This document shows positions 12,345-22,889 of a DNA stretch of 64,000 bases, in pieces. The notes under the pieces are model-generated. The model worked only from the letters and a program-made list of their open reading frames with translations, ran no database searches and had not been told where the DNA came from. The stretch comes from Siphlonurus alternatus (lineage: Eukaryota; Arthropoda; Insecta; Ephemeroptera; Siphlonuridae). The DNA is taken from the NCBI GenBank assembly GCA_949825025.1, contig OX463782.1, positions 31,901,351 to 31,965,350 on the forward strand, written 5' to 3'. Both the position numbers and the translations under genes were made by a program. Numbering within the stretch: the first letter of the stretch is position 1; each line of letters begins with the position of its first letter.

Positions 12345-12745
12345 CTTTTAATTTTTTTTTCATTTTTTCTAATTAAAGGGTATGATTACAATTATACTCT
12401 GGCAATGAATTCTAGGTTGCAGATGAACAATTTCTAAGTTCAGACGACGTACCATACATGACAAAGAAAAGAGTCTCACAGATCAGCAGCAGCATTAGCA
12501 AATTCAAAGCAAGGTTTTGTGTTTTGCAACTGCAAGAAAGGAGTCAATCTAAAACATGTTGTGCAAAGAAAAAAAAATTAGATGAATTTTAAAATGCAAT
12601 GATAGTAATTTTTTTTATTGGTAGGTTTGATACTATCTTGAGGAGCTCTTTGCTCCTTAGCAAGTTCTATAAATTAAGTAAAAATGGTTTTATAATATAT
12701 CAGCTGTAAAAAATTATTTAAATTAACTAACAAACAATATATTAA
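12345..12745 (+). pseudogene. Unique centre of the foldback element, possible relic of coding sequence
   Basis: This is the only part of the element not mirrored. An open stretch (about 12415-12590, plus strand) reads VADEQFLSSDDVPYMTK... to a stop. Within it the cysteine-rich pieces CNCKKG and QSKTCCAKKKK lie next to each other in two different frames, as if one CxCKxGC...C-type module had been broken by a frameshift. Modules of this pattern occur in some transposon-encoded proteins, so this may be a remnant of an autonomous ancestor. The coding reading is weak. Confidence 0.3.
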
Positions 12746-13342
12746 TATAAAAAGTGTGACAAAACAGTATTTCTCAGTATGACTTGAATAATTCAGAAAG
12801 AATTAAATGTTTTAATAAAAATATAATATATAAACGCGCTATGCTAAACTGTTTAATTTGTATTTTTGTCAATTAATTAAAAAAGTGATGTAATTAATAT
12901 GTCATTTAATTCACAATATTTTCTTTTTTCATTATTTATTACAAATTATTACTATAATACGGCACAATTTCTAATTATTATTTTTCATTTTGCTTTGAGC
13001 ACTTCTAGAAATGATCAAAACAGTGAGCGAAGTCTGAAATAAAACTTTTCGTCGGGGTTTGCTTTTTTTGATTTGAGCACTTCTAGGAATGATCAAATTT
13101 AAATGAGCAAATTTAAGCCTGAAATATTTGTTAATATCGGGCTTTGCTCAAATCGCTAGAAGCACACCTAGATGTGCGCATTTTTTTCGGGCTTTGGTGC
13201 CAACATATATATTAAATAACTGTAATAATGTTTGTCTGGAAGTATAGAACTTTATTACTGAGACTACTACCAAAATACTCAAAATAGGACAAGGACAGTA
13301 AAATTAGTAAACCCAATATAATATTTTTTAATCTTCACATCC

Positions 13343-13470
<128 letters not shown>

Positions 13471-13862
13471 AGTTTTTCCATCTCTTTACAGTTGATTAGA
13501 AAATTATTTCATCACAAATTATATACTGAACTAATTTTTGTTTTCTTTTTTAATGTTTTTTTCTTCCCGCTTCTCCTCCTTCTTTTTTAGAGATAATTCT
13601 TAGCACCAAAAAAATTTAGAAAAAATGTCAAAACGATCGCTGGATCTGATTTTTTTTAATATTAATTTATTAGTTTAGGACTCCAATGGGAGAGCTCTAT
13701 ACTGGACATTTAAAAAATTAATCTAAAAAATTCTTAACGATCATGCAATTGTTTTAAAATTTTCTCTACATTTTTTTGGTATATTTTATTTTTATATCAA
13801 GAAATTAAAAAAAAAAAAAAAATTGTAAGCATTTAAAATTTAATAATTTTTTTTTCAATTAA

Positions 13863-14250
13863 GTTACAGATAACACCGATCAACAGTTCGACGTAGTCCA
13901 CTTTGATTAACATGTAAACCTTAGTAAATTGACAAAAATTCTGAAATTTTTTTGAGAGGCAGATATTAGTGCCTAAAATTCGAAGAAAAAATTTCGAAAC
14001 AATTAAATTAGCCGATTTTTTTAAAATTAATTTTTTTTTAATTTTTAGGATATAGGGCTTTCCCATTGAGAGACACACTAAAACATTAATTTAAAAAAAT
14101 CGGCTAATTAAATTGTTTCGAATCTTTTTCTGTCTTTTAGGAATTCTTATCTGCCTCTTAAAAAAATTTCAGACATCCTGTGAATTTGCTAAGGTTTACA
14201 TGTTAATCAATGGGGACTACGTCGAACAGCTGATCGGTGTTATCTCTACC
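13863..14250. mobile_element. TTAA MITE copy inside the right foldback arm
   Basis: Exact mirror of 10145-10532 about the element midpoint. TTAA at 13859-13862 corresponds to the left-arm TTAA at 10533-10536. Sharing the same insertion at the same relative site means the insertion preceded formation, or homogenisation, of the two arms. Confidence 0.8.
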
Positions 14251-14553
14251 TTCATCATTTATATAATTTTAATTGGAGAGACTTTATAAATTTAATGCTT
14301 CGACAATGTCAAAAGAAATGTTGAATGAACTTATTGCTGCAGCATTCAATTCATTTTCCATGAAACAAATATAGATTTGAATTTCCCTCCCACCATGATA
14401 CATTGTCCCATGAATTAATGCATATAATTTACGAGTTAAAATAAATGAAATTGTGAGATTATATAGCACTAATTGAGCACTTTTTATTCCATTTCATTTT
14501 GGAATTCTTGCGGCAAAACTTGCAAGTTTGGGGGAGAGGGGGTGCTGCCTTCA

Positions 14554-15141
14554 TGTGTTTGAATTTTATTTGAAAATGAAGATGTTGAGCTGGAGCAAAA
14601 CTTCTTACGGCACTAATTAGCACTAATCGAGCACTAATTATTGCACCTAAAATTGAAATTAGTGCTGCAAGAGGGGGGGCTGCCGTGAAGTGAGCCCCCC
14701 ATTTTTCCAATTTTATTTGAAAATGAAGATGTTGAGCTGGAGCAAAACTTCTTACGGCACTAATTAGCACTAATCGAGCACTAATTATTGCATCTAAAAT
14801 TGGAATTAGTGCTGCAAGTGGGGGGGCTGCCGTGAAGTGAGCCCCCCATTTTTCCGATTTTGTTTGAAAATGAAGATATTGAGCTGAAGCAAAACTTCTT
14901 ACGGCACTAATTAGCACTAATCGAGCACTAATTATTGCACCTAAAATTGGAATTAGTGCTGCAAGTGGGGGGGCTGCCGTGAAGTGAGCCCCCCATTTTC
15001 CCGATTTTTTTCGAAAATAAAGATATTGAGCTGGAGCAAAACTTCTTACGGCACTAATTAGCACTAATCGAGCACTAATTATTGCACCCAAAATTGGAAT
15101 TAGTGCTGTAAGTGGGGGGGCTGCCGTGAAGTGAGCCCCCC
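14554..15141. repeat. 147-bp tandem repeat, right arm
   Basis: Inverted copy of the left-arm array with the same 147-bp period. I noticed a single G/A difference (near 9600 versus 14796) over the array. Confidence 0.9.
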
Positions 15142-15283
15142 ATAATTCAAATTGGATTTGAACATGTGTTTACAGGGGGGCTGATGTTTGTCTTACGGCA
15201 CTAATTAGCACTAATTGAGCACCTATTACTGCACTTAAATTTGGAATTAGTGCTGAAAGTGGGGGGGCTCACTTCACGTACAT

Positions 15284-15292
15284 TTCTGAAAC
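15284..15292. repeat. 9-bp target site duplication, right copy
   Basis: TTCTGAAAC, identical to 9103-9111. Confidence 0.9.
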
Positions 15293-16860
15293 ACATCCTT
15301 CTACTTCAAGAGAGGAGCTGCCAGCTGTTTTAACCAAGAATCGTGTTCACATCCAATCATGTAATTTGATTTGATGTAATTTAGAATCATCCAGCATTTT
15401 TTGTGTTGTCATACAGAAAAAAAAAAAAAAAAAATCAGTTTTGGAACTTTTCATTAAATTTATACCCAAATTCACTAATTAATTTTTTATTGAAATAAAT
15501 GTGAACAGAATTATGTATTGCTTATAACGGCAGCATTCTCAATTAATTTATCTAATATTAAGCATTTTATTGCTTTTTTTTTGGAATGTTATACATATAG
15601 TTTCACTAAAATAAGATAACTTTCGGAAGTAGCCGGAACAGCATGTTTCTATTTAATTTTAAAACTTGAACCTTTGGTGAGAGATGTGTGTTAAGATTTT
15701 TTTTTTGACGTTACCGTAAAGTTTCTGGACCTATGAACCTAATAAACTTAAATTTCCATGTATAATAGCAGTGAAAAAATATTTCAGCATCCGGCTAACT
15801 CGTAATTGTTGAACTGTATAGTTTATATGGAGCTCCAAGCTATCCAGCATTTATTCATATAATTAAATAATGCTTCAGCGATTTCGTTTGTTAATAATGC
15901 CGTTAGCTGAAGCGTTAAAATAATGAACATTTATACAACACGAGTCATTACTCAACTTTATTAGAACAATTAATTTTGGATAGGAAAGTGTTAAATATTA
16001 TCTATGTACATAGTTAGGAAATTATAACGGCTAAATTTGAAATATAATGTGAATTTCATTAGTAAATTTCATGCCATATAATATACAATATAATTTCGTG
16101 TATAATGTATATCAAAAGACTCCATTAAAATACGAATCATTGTTGTTGTTTTTCACGTTTGAGTATGATTTTTTTATACATTACAGGCAGCTTTACTTGA
16201 AATTAATTTTCCCCTAAGTCTTCATAAAAAAATTAAATTAAATATTAAAAATAACTAAACTGCTGTATAATACCCTGTAAGCTGGAGTGACTCTTTCTAT
16301 TAATTAAATAAATAACTTGATGGCCTTTGTGTATTGTTCCTCAGAGTCTACAGAATTAAACAACCTACATAATGCAATGATTCAAGTAAATTAAATTCAA
16401 TTCATTATACAAGTACATCATGGATTACGTCATTACACATAAAAAAACAACAAAAGTAATAATATCAGCTGCAATAAACAAAGTGAAAGAACATGTGTAA
16501 ATAAAATAATTAAACTAAAAAATAATACTACACAAATCATCTTCTGACATCTTATGACTGAAATATTAAAATATTAAAATTAGAAAATTAAGACAGTGAA
16601 GGAGAATATATAAAGGAAATAGTTGCCATAAGGTTTGTAACAGAAAATAGAGCCTGTTACGTGATTTTCCTTGAATTTCTTGTGGTGTTCAGTGAGTTAA
16701 TTTGTCAAAGTACTCCCTCATAAAGACACATTTTCCGCATAGCATTTTAAAAGGAACGGAGAATTCTATTGTAATCAAAAATTTTATATATTATACAATA
16801 TTGTACGAGCAAAATTCTTATTTTATTAGCAACACAAATTAAATCTTCGTGGGCGTTTTT
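15293..16860. other. AT-rich DNA, no gene seen
   Basis: AT-rich sequence without coding-like ORFs or recognisable repeats. A 21-bp poly-A run occurs near 15415-15435. Confidence 0.45.
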
Positions 16861-16914
16861 TGAGCCAATCAAAAGAGACTTGACAAAATTTTCACCAATA
16901 AAAAATACTTTAAC

Positions 16915-17065
16915 AGCTGTGATGGAACATTACGCTCCATGTCACCCTAGGCACGAGCTTCATGATCAGTCACGTGCACAGATTTGGGAATGTCAAGACG
17001 AGCTGGCAGGAAGAATGTACCATGAGAATAATGCCAGCTTACTTCGCTGTGTATTACTTTTGTAA
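16915..17065. other. GC-richer patch open on both strands, unresolved
   Basis: The plus strand reads MEHYAPCHPRHELHDQ... and the minus strand reads ...GTFFLPARLDIPKSVH...; both stay open and both look protein-like. On the minus strand a strong polypyrimidine tract and AG (ATTCTTCCTGCCAG, near 17010) precede an open segment that could follow the 19904-19942 exon, but the frame after that acceptor is short. I cannot choose between an exon and a conserved non-coding patch. Confidence 0.2.
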
Positions 17066-17209
17066 TCATTTTGCTGCAGTCTCTCAAGTCTTCGTAATAT
17101 TTTCCTGCATGATTTTCCAGAATCAGTATGGAATACCGTATACTTATTATTGAATCAGCCAATAAGAACGGTCTATTCATATTAAAATACAAGACGTTGC
17201 TCAATATGT

Positions 17210-18260
17210 TTTATGTAAGATGTTTTATGTATATACTTTCTTATGATATATTATGTTCTTGTTTTAGGTGAATAGACACTGCATGTATAGAGTTTTTGTT
17301 GTTTTTGCAGTCATTTCCATTTACTCTATAGGCTCTCATTGTTTCTGTTTCTACTTTATTAATTTTATTTTCAGCCTATGAAAGATTTAGTAAAATTAAA
17401 AAAATTACGTTGTTGTAGTATTACTTTTTTTTTTTAAAAACAAAATCAGTGGTTCCGCTTCTTCAAAGTAGAAACGATAATTTTCTTTGACTCTCATATC
17501 TTCTTTACTTATTTTGCATTGTGGCGTTCTTTTGTTTCTAAATCATTAACGTTGAAGTTCAACAAAGTTATTTAATATATCTTGTGTTGCATTACAGCTT
17601 ATTACATCTTTATATTGTTTTAATTAAACTTAAACTTTTTGCTTTAACGTTAATTAAAATTGTAATCATGATCTATTGAATTTAAAATCAAAAGTTATGC
17701 ATGTAATATTAATTATTACATTCAAAAAAATAGATACTTTTTATTTTTATTTAGAAAATTAATCATAGCCACGTGGACCAGATTAAATTTTGTAATTCTT
17801 TAATTTAATTTTTAATATTGCAACACGGAAATAAATTTTATTTAAATTCATTTTAGAAAAATAACACAGATCCATTTAAATACATAGTGAACCATCATCA
17901 CAGTATAGCTTAAACAATTTGCCGTGTTTACCAAAATTGACATTGCACCATTTTAATTTGATTTTGATAAGTATTTAATCAGGGCTATAAGATAATTCTG
18001 ATTTAGTATAATAATTGTAACTAATAATTAATAATAATAAACCATTGTAATGCATGTATTTTTCCATCTACAAAGTTACAAATTTAATAATTACAACATT
18101 GCTATGTTATCTACTTTTTTTGTCTTGCATTTTTTTTTTATATTTCTATCAATATATATATCTTCAATTTTCACAGTAACTCTAACTTGCAGCTAAAATT
18201 TCGTTTGAAAAATGTTACGATACTTTGAGATGGTTATTGCGGCTAGAAACATTTATCGTC
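17210..18260. other. AT-rich DNA, no gene seen
   Basis: AT-rich, T-run-rich sequence with no coding-like segment. Confidence 0.4.
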
Positions 18261-18263
18261 TCG

Positions 18264-18300
18264 TATAAAAAGAGCACTTTCAAAATAAAGGTAGTGCGCC
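18264..18300 (+). promoter_or_regulatory. TATA-type core promoter candidate
   Basis: TATAAAAAG at 18264-18272 stands in a locally GC-richer context. A plausible initiation region (TAGTGCG, about 18292-18298) lies roughly 30 bp downstream, and a well-placed ATG (ACCACCATGT) follows at 18344. Spacing is textbook for a TATA promoter, but AT-rich DNA produces such motifs often; the downstream ATG and splice donor raise confidence. Confidence 0.4.
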
Positions 18301-18343
18301 ATTTTTAAGCAACGCTGCTACATATGTGAAATGTTCAACCACC

Positions 18344-18355
18344 ATGTCCAGCGAG
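18344..18355 (+). CDS. Candidate first coding exon (4 codons, MSSE)
   Basis: ATG in a strong context (CCACCATGT) encodes M-S-S-E and runs straight into GAG|GTGGGT, a good 5' splice site in phase 0. The next plus-strand exon candidate (27500) begins in phase 0, giving MSSE-ADVRNKENETED. The implied intron is 9.1 kb and contains four minus-strand exons of another predicted gene, so the two genes would interleave. Short exons can be matched by chance; the TATA box 80 bp upstream is the main support. Confidence 0.3.
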
Positions 18356-19439
18356 GTGGGTGGAACCTTCTTTTACTTTATTGCTCCATAGAAAAAAAAT
18401 TTCTGCGTAATGTAAAACATAAATCTTACAGAGCTATTCTTTTCGTTTTAATCACAATCGTGTAATTTTGGCTAAAACAACGCAGCACCTGCGCTTCTCT
18501 TCCTTCCACTAATAAATTTATTTTTAATAACCTCTTTTTGTGTATGAAGAATTTATTATGGTTAAGCATTATAAAACTAGGACCATTGTCTTGAATTTAA
18601 TTTGTTTGTATGTATTACAAATGACATGCATTTATGTATAATTTATTTCAAGTTAAAAATATCGGATTTCGTATTATAAGAAATACGTATTTTTAATATA
18701 CATAATATAACATTTTTAAAATACAAGACATCTGTGACAGTCTTATTTATTTATTTTCTATGCACTACTTTATTCAACTGAGTGGACAAGATATATATAT
18801 GAAATGTCGCACTCTTCTCATACATCTGACTCATATATGTGCTTCGCATTAAAAGAAATTGCACTTATTTGCTAAAAAAAATAATTGGAGTATGCCCTCG
18901 ATTCTTTAGATATTTTCTTTGCTATTCACATATATACAATAATATATTGTTTAACGAGAAAGACACATTAATAATTTTCTGGAGTGTCGGTATCCTCTCT
19001 GCGAATCACAATAAACAATAAAACCCGAAGCGTACAAACCTCCAACATTGCCAGCAAACCATTGTTTCAACAAGTTATAATTATATAGCACTCAACATAT
19101 CAAATAATTTTATTAATATTGTTCAAGAGTTTTAATTTTAATAAAAGTACTTAACAATAATGGTATTATTTATTAAATTTATTCCTTTATGTTAAGTCAT
19201 TCATGGAATTTCTACTTACAGTTAGAGTATGATTTCATACATTATTAATTCTTCATGTATTATGATAGAAATAGAAAAAACAAAAATGTAAAAGAAAAAT
19301 GTAACAGACAGTAACAATTTCAACTTTTCGTCTATGACATCACAATATCTCTTTAGTCTTTATGAGTTATACGTCTCTTGTATATTATTGTGTGTTCCCA
19401 ATATTATCTTCTTGCATATAATTGCCGTTTTGCCTATGC

Positions 19440-19790
19440 ACTTAATTGTTAAGGGAATGAAGTATCGACCTCAATTTTTTTATTTCAGAAATGAATGCAA
19501 AGTTATGTTAATTTGATTTTGTTTAGATTTTTTTGTCACTGCAGGGAACTAGTTTTAAAAAATTATCAAAAGTACAGATAGAGCAACGCCTCTTGACGCC
19601 TCTCAATAAAAGGATATTATATAACCTAAAAGGGTCGTGGGTTCAAATTTGGCTTCGGCAAAACTTTTTAGCAATACTTCCCAACCTCTGAAAAATCTGA
19701 AAAAATTCAGAGTGGCATAACTTTGCACCCTCATTCCATTTTTTTCAATAAAAATTTTGAGGTCGATACTCTATCACATAAATATGTATT
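19440..19790. repeat. Palindromic MITE family (about 0.3 kb), diverged copy
   Basis: Shares with the copies at 35745, 53480 and 60370 the arm motifs 'TTTCAGAAATGAATGCAAAG', 'GACGCCTCT', 'AATAAAAGGAT' and 'AATCTGAAAAAATTCAGAGT', arranged as two inverted arms. A short insert (about 19630-19670) contains a tRNA-B-box-like GGGTTCAAATTTGG. Confidence 0.55.
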
Positions 19791-19903
19791 ATTTTTAGAG
19801 CTATAAAATTTCAAGATGTAAAGTCACGTCCTCGCTAAGAAATAGTTTGAAAATCAACAAATTAAATATTGCCGAGGAATGTTTTCCAAAGCAAGGCGTG
19901 TAC

Positions 19904-19942
19904 CTTGCAAGCATTAATTTCCTTGAGGTTCAATGTTTCATT
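19904..19942 (-). CDS. Minus-strand gene, exon 12 (last one detected)
   Basis: 39-bp open exon, phase 0 to 0, reading NETLNLKEINACK. It is preceded by a pyrimidine-rich acceptor (CGTTCTATCCACACAG) and followed by AAG|GTACAC. It joins in frame to the exon at 20612-20704. Being short, it carries modest weight on its own, and further 3' exons would lie to the left; none was found with confidence. The alternative 3' end is the intronic polyadenylation signal at 20498-20503. Confidence 0.4.
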
Positions 19943-20497
19943 CTGTGTGGATAGAACGCCGACAAAAATAACCTAGCATATTGAGATGTTGACTTTAGCC
20001 CGACCTCTCTCTTTTAAAATATCATTTGACTATAAATAATATTATAAAAATTATATCATTTCATACTTCCATATTAAATTTGTTCAACTTAAAACATTAA
20101 TGGCAGTAATATGATCTCAAATATATATAACAAGAGATTATAATATATTACAAATTTCTCTCCAATTTTAATTTCACATTGGCATTAACGTAAAAAATGA
20201 AAGAAAAAAGTTTTTGTTGATGAACGTTACATCAATTTCCTATGCTATACGCATATAGTATTTGAAAAAGATGAAAAATTAATATACATGCACATAATAT
20301 TAGTTTTTTTCGATTTGTTGCAATGTTTTAGATTTCACCTTGTAGTACCTAACATGCATGCTAATATTAGTTAATGATATTAATAAAAATTTTATATATT
20401 TTAAATAAATTTTACAATAAATTTTGCTTTACAGTTGAGATCATTTTGAATTCTGACACTATATGGAGAAGCAACCGAATAATTTGAATAATTATAC

Positions 20498-20503
20498 TTT
20501 ATT
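20498..20503 (-). terminator. AATAAA poly(A) signal, alternative 3' end
   Basis: AATAAA on the minus strand, 85 bp beyond a stop codon (TGA, 20588-20590) reached when the exon at 20612-20704 is read through its donor (adding VLLYLRL). A transcript ending here would make a shorter protein than one splicing to 19904-19942. Confidence 0.4.
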
Positions 20504-20611
20504 GAACATCATATAAGAAAACAAACTGTTAATTCTTAAAATAAAGATGAGCACCATGACCTCGTGGAGATCAAAGTCAGCGCAAGGTCACAACCTCAAG
20601 TATAGCAGCAC

Positions 20612-20704
20612 CTGCATCAAGTACCATTGCCGATTTGCAATATCTCCCCAGTCCTTTCTCAGCAATTTCTCGAGATCGTTTAAGCGCTTGGGATCGCGAA
20701 CCAG
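20612..20704 (-). CDS. Minus-strand gene, exon 11
   Basis: 93 bp, phase 0 to 0. It reads LVRDPKRLNDLEKLLRKDWG and then DIANRQWYLMQ, charged and helical with clear codon character. The acceptor is GTGTTCACAG, with a perfect TACTAAC branch point about 27 bases upstream; the donor is CAG|GTGCTG. It is only 209 bp from exon 10, with an exact frame match. This exon pair is the strongest splicing evidence in the window. The family is not recognised; a structural, helix-rich role is all that can be said. Confidence 0.75.
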
Positions 20705-20913
20705 CTGTGAACACATCACGTGATCAGTTAGTACCACGTGACATCGTCTTCTTGTCCTGAACTAGATTTTTCATTGACCATGTGAATCAAGTGTTTTAAT
20801 TTCGATTGCCATATTTTACAATGATTATTGTTATTTACTCTACTCAATAAAATATCTTGCATGAAAATTAGCAATGACGTCAAGTCTATACCTAGCCCGA
20901 AATAAAACCTGAC

Positions 20914-21071
20914 CTGTCGCCACTGCGTGTTGCTGAAATTTTTGAGCCGGTTGAAGTGCCGCGTGTACTGGTGCGCGGCCGCCTCCATGGCCCGAATCTT
21001 CACCTGTAACTCCGCCTTCTTCTGGCGCTCCAACTGCCGCGCCGCCACCCGCTGCTTCATGGATGCCATCA
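20914..21071 (-). CDS. Minus-strand gene, exon 10
   Basis: 158 bp, entered in phase 1 and left in phase 0. It reads MASMKQRVAARQLERQKK, AELQVKIRAMEAAAHQYTRH and FNRLKNFSNTQWRQ: a basic, highly helical, coiled-coil-like segment. G+C is about 60%, against 30% around it. The acceptor GTGTGCACAG has a perfect TACTAAC branch point upstream (21089-21095 region) and the donor is CAG|GTCAGG. The internal ATG at 21069 is not the likely start, because the open frame crosses the acceptor in phase with exon 9. Confidence 0.8.
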
Positions 21072-21099
21072 CTGTGCACACGTGAAGCAAGTTAGTAAT

Positions 21100-21420
21100 G
21101 GAGAACCGACCTCAAAATTTTTTGTTGCAGAAATGAATAGAAGTTGCAAAGTTATGCTATACTGATTTTGTTAAGATTTTTTAAGATCCCGGGAACGAAC
21201 TATTTTTAAAAAATTACTGAAAGTACAAAGAGAATCGTTAAGAGGCGTCACTTATTAATAAAAAGGATTGGATTAAAGATCTGAAATTTGAATAACTCTT
21301 TAGTAACTTTTTTGGATCACAAAGAAAATTGGAAAAAATTGAAATGACATAACTATGCACTCTTTATAATCATTTTCTGTAATAGGAATTTTATTTTCAA
21401 TTATCTATTCAATGTCCCTC
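21100..21420. repeat. Palindromic MITE family copy, diverged
   Basis: Left arm 'TTGCAGAAATGAATAGAAG...AAAGTTATGCTA' and a right arm carrying the inverted equivalents, with 'GAGGCGTCAC' and 'AATAAAAAGGAT' in the centre. It lies in the intron between exons 9 and 10 of the minus-strand gene. Confidence 0.5.
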
Positions 21421-22559
21421 AAAAACAGAGCTGGATTTGTCTCCTTATTTTTATTGCAACTTTGAAATTTTAAGAGAATTTATCAAAGTTAATTAAAATG
21501 CGTAGTAGTAAAAATTATAAGCATACGTATTATTTAAGTGAGAGTTAATCAGCCCTGAAAACTTGTATTTATTAAGTTATTCGTTGCGTTAATCTTGAAA
21601 AAATAAAGCATCTCAACAGTTTTTCTGTAAAGGTGCTTTCAAATAATATATATTATTATACTCCGTAAATTGTTACGGAATCACCAGGGCAACACGCTGA
21701 AGAAAATAAAGACCAAAAAAATCTGGTGGGCTGTTGGAGAAAATTTCGACTATGTGAAAGAAACTTTACACATTCAATATTAATTGACAAAAACAATGAC
21801 ATGAAACGTTTTAAAACGTTCAGTGTGCTTATTAGCGACACCGTTTGAACTCAATGCTTTCTTTTTTCTGACATAAAACAATCAAGCTTGAAATTTTTTT
21901 CTTTCAATCGCTAGCATGTGATGTTTTTTAGCACAAAAGATGACATTATATTAAACATCAGAGCATGTAAATATATGAAAAACACATATTTTTAATGGAT
22001 TGGTCCTAATTAAGGGACACTTGAATTTGAATGAGCTGCTGAAATATCAAGAACTTATAATAACATAAGGTATTATTTATAACATGACAATTAATATGGT
22101 TAACATTTGGATTTTTTTTATATTTATAAATAGCATACTTAATTTTTTGATAACTTACCGGGAGGTTCATTCTCCATTTTGAACTTAAATTACGATTTTT
22201 TAACGTAGTATTAGAAAATCTTTGCAGCACCTCTGAATGCAACCGAAAGTCTGAACAATAATATTCAAATGATTTGTTTACATACTTTACATTGTTTACA
22301 ATATAATATATTGTTGCGCTTTTTGACAGTTAATAATTTTAAAATTAACAAATACGATGCTGGATTATTATTTACATTATTTTTGATGACTTTTGCCATT
22401 ATTTTCTTTTTATTAAACTATTCCATTGATTATATTTTTAAGGAAACAAATAAATGCGTGTTTGAATAATTTACAATCTAAAATATTTTAAAATCCTTTA
22501 TATTATTTTTTATTTTAGTGTAAATAAAGCAAAAATATTTACTTAGTTAACAAAAATAC

Positions 22560-22668
22560 CCCACAATAGAGTTGCTGACTCGAATTTTCGTTGTATTTTT
22601 GCTTCTGCACGCGCCTCCGTGCTTGCCTCGTCGACAAGCTCCCCTGAGATTTTCTGCTGACATTCTCG
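22560..22668 (-). CDS. Minus-strand gene, exon 9
   Basis: 109 bp, phase 0 to 1, reading RECQQKISGELVDEASTEAR, AEAKIQRKFESATLLW. The split glycine/valine codon G|TG completes correctly with exon 10 to give ...LLWVMASMKQ. G+C is well above background. The donor is GG|GTATTT (weak). The acceptor is uncertain: CTAAG|CGA gives the phase needed by exon 8 but has a poor pyrimidine tract. If it were a first exon, an ATG lies at 22690-22692. A hAT MITE (22720-22880) sits just 51 bp upstream of the acceptor. Confidence 0.6.
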
Positions 22669-22719
22669 CTTAGTCAGTACACTCATTTTCATAAAAATTA
22701 TTGGAATTTAAGTCCCCGT

Positions 22720-22880
22720 CAGGCGCGGATCCAGAAAAAAATTTCGGAGGGGGCTGCCTCCATAAGGCTAATGTCAACAAAAACAATTTGGAGTGGGGAA
22801 AATGCCTATATTGCCCATGTTGAATTAAAAATTTCGGGGGGGGGGGGGGGGCTCCAAGCTCCCCTCTGGATCCGCGCCTG
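22720..22880. mobile_element. hAT-like MITE with perfect 8-bp TSD
   Basis: 161-bp copy of the CAGGCGCGGATCCAG family with intact 15-bp inverted ends. It is flanked by GTCCCCGT on both sides (22712-22719 and 22881-22888) and has a poly-G interior. It is inserted next to exon 9 of the minus-strand gene, in the polypyrimidine/branch-point neighbourhood, and could weaken that splice site. Confidence 0.9.
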
Positions 22881-22889
22881 GTCCCCGTC

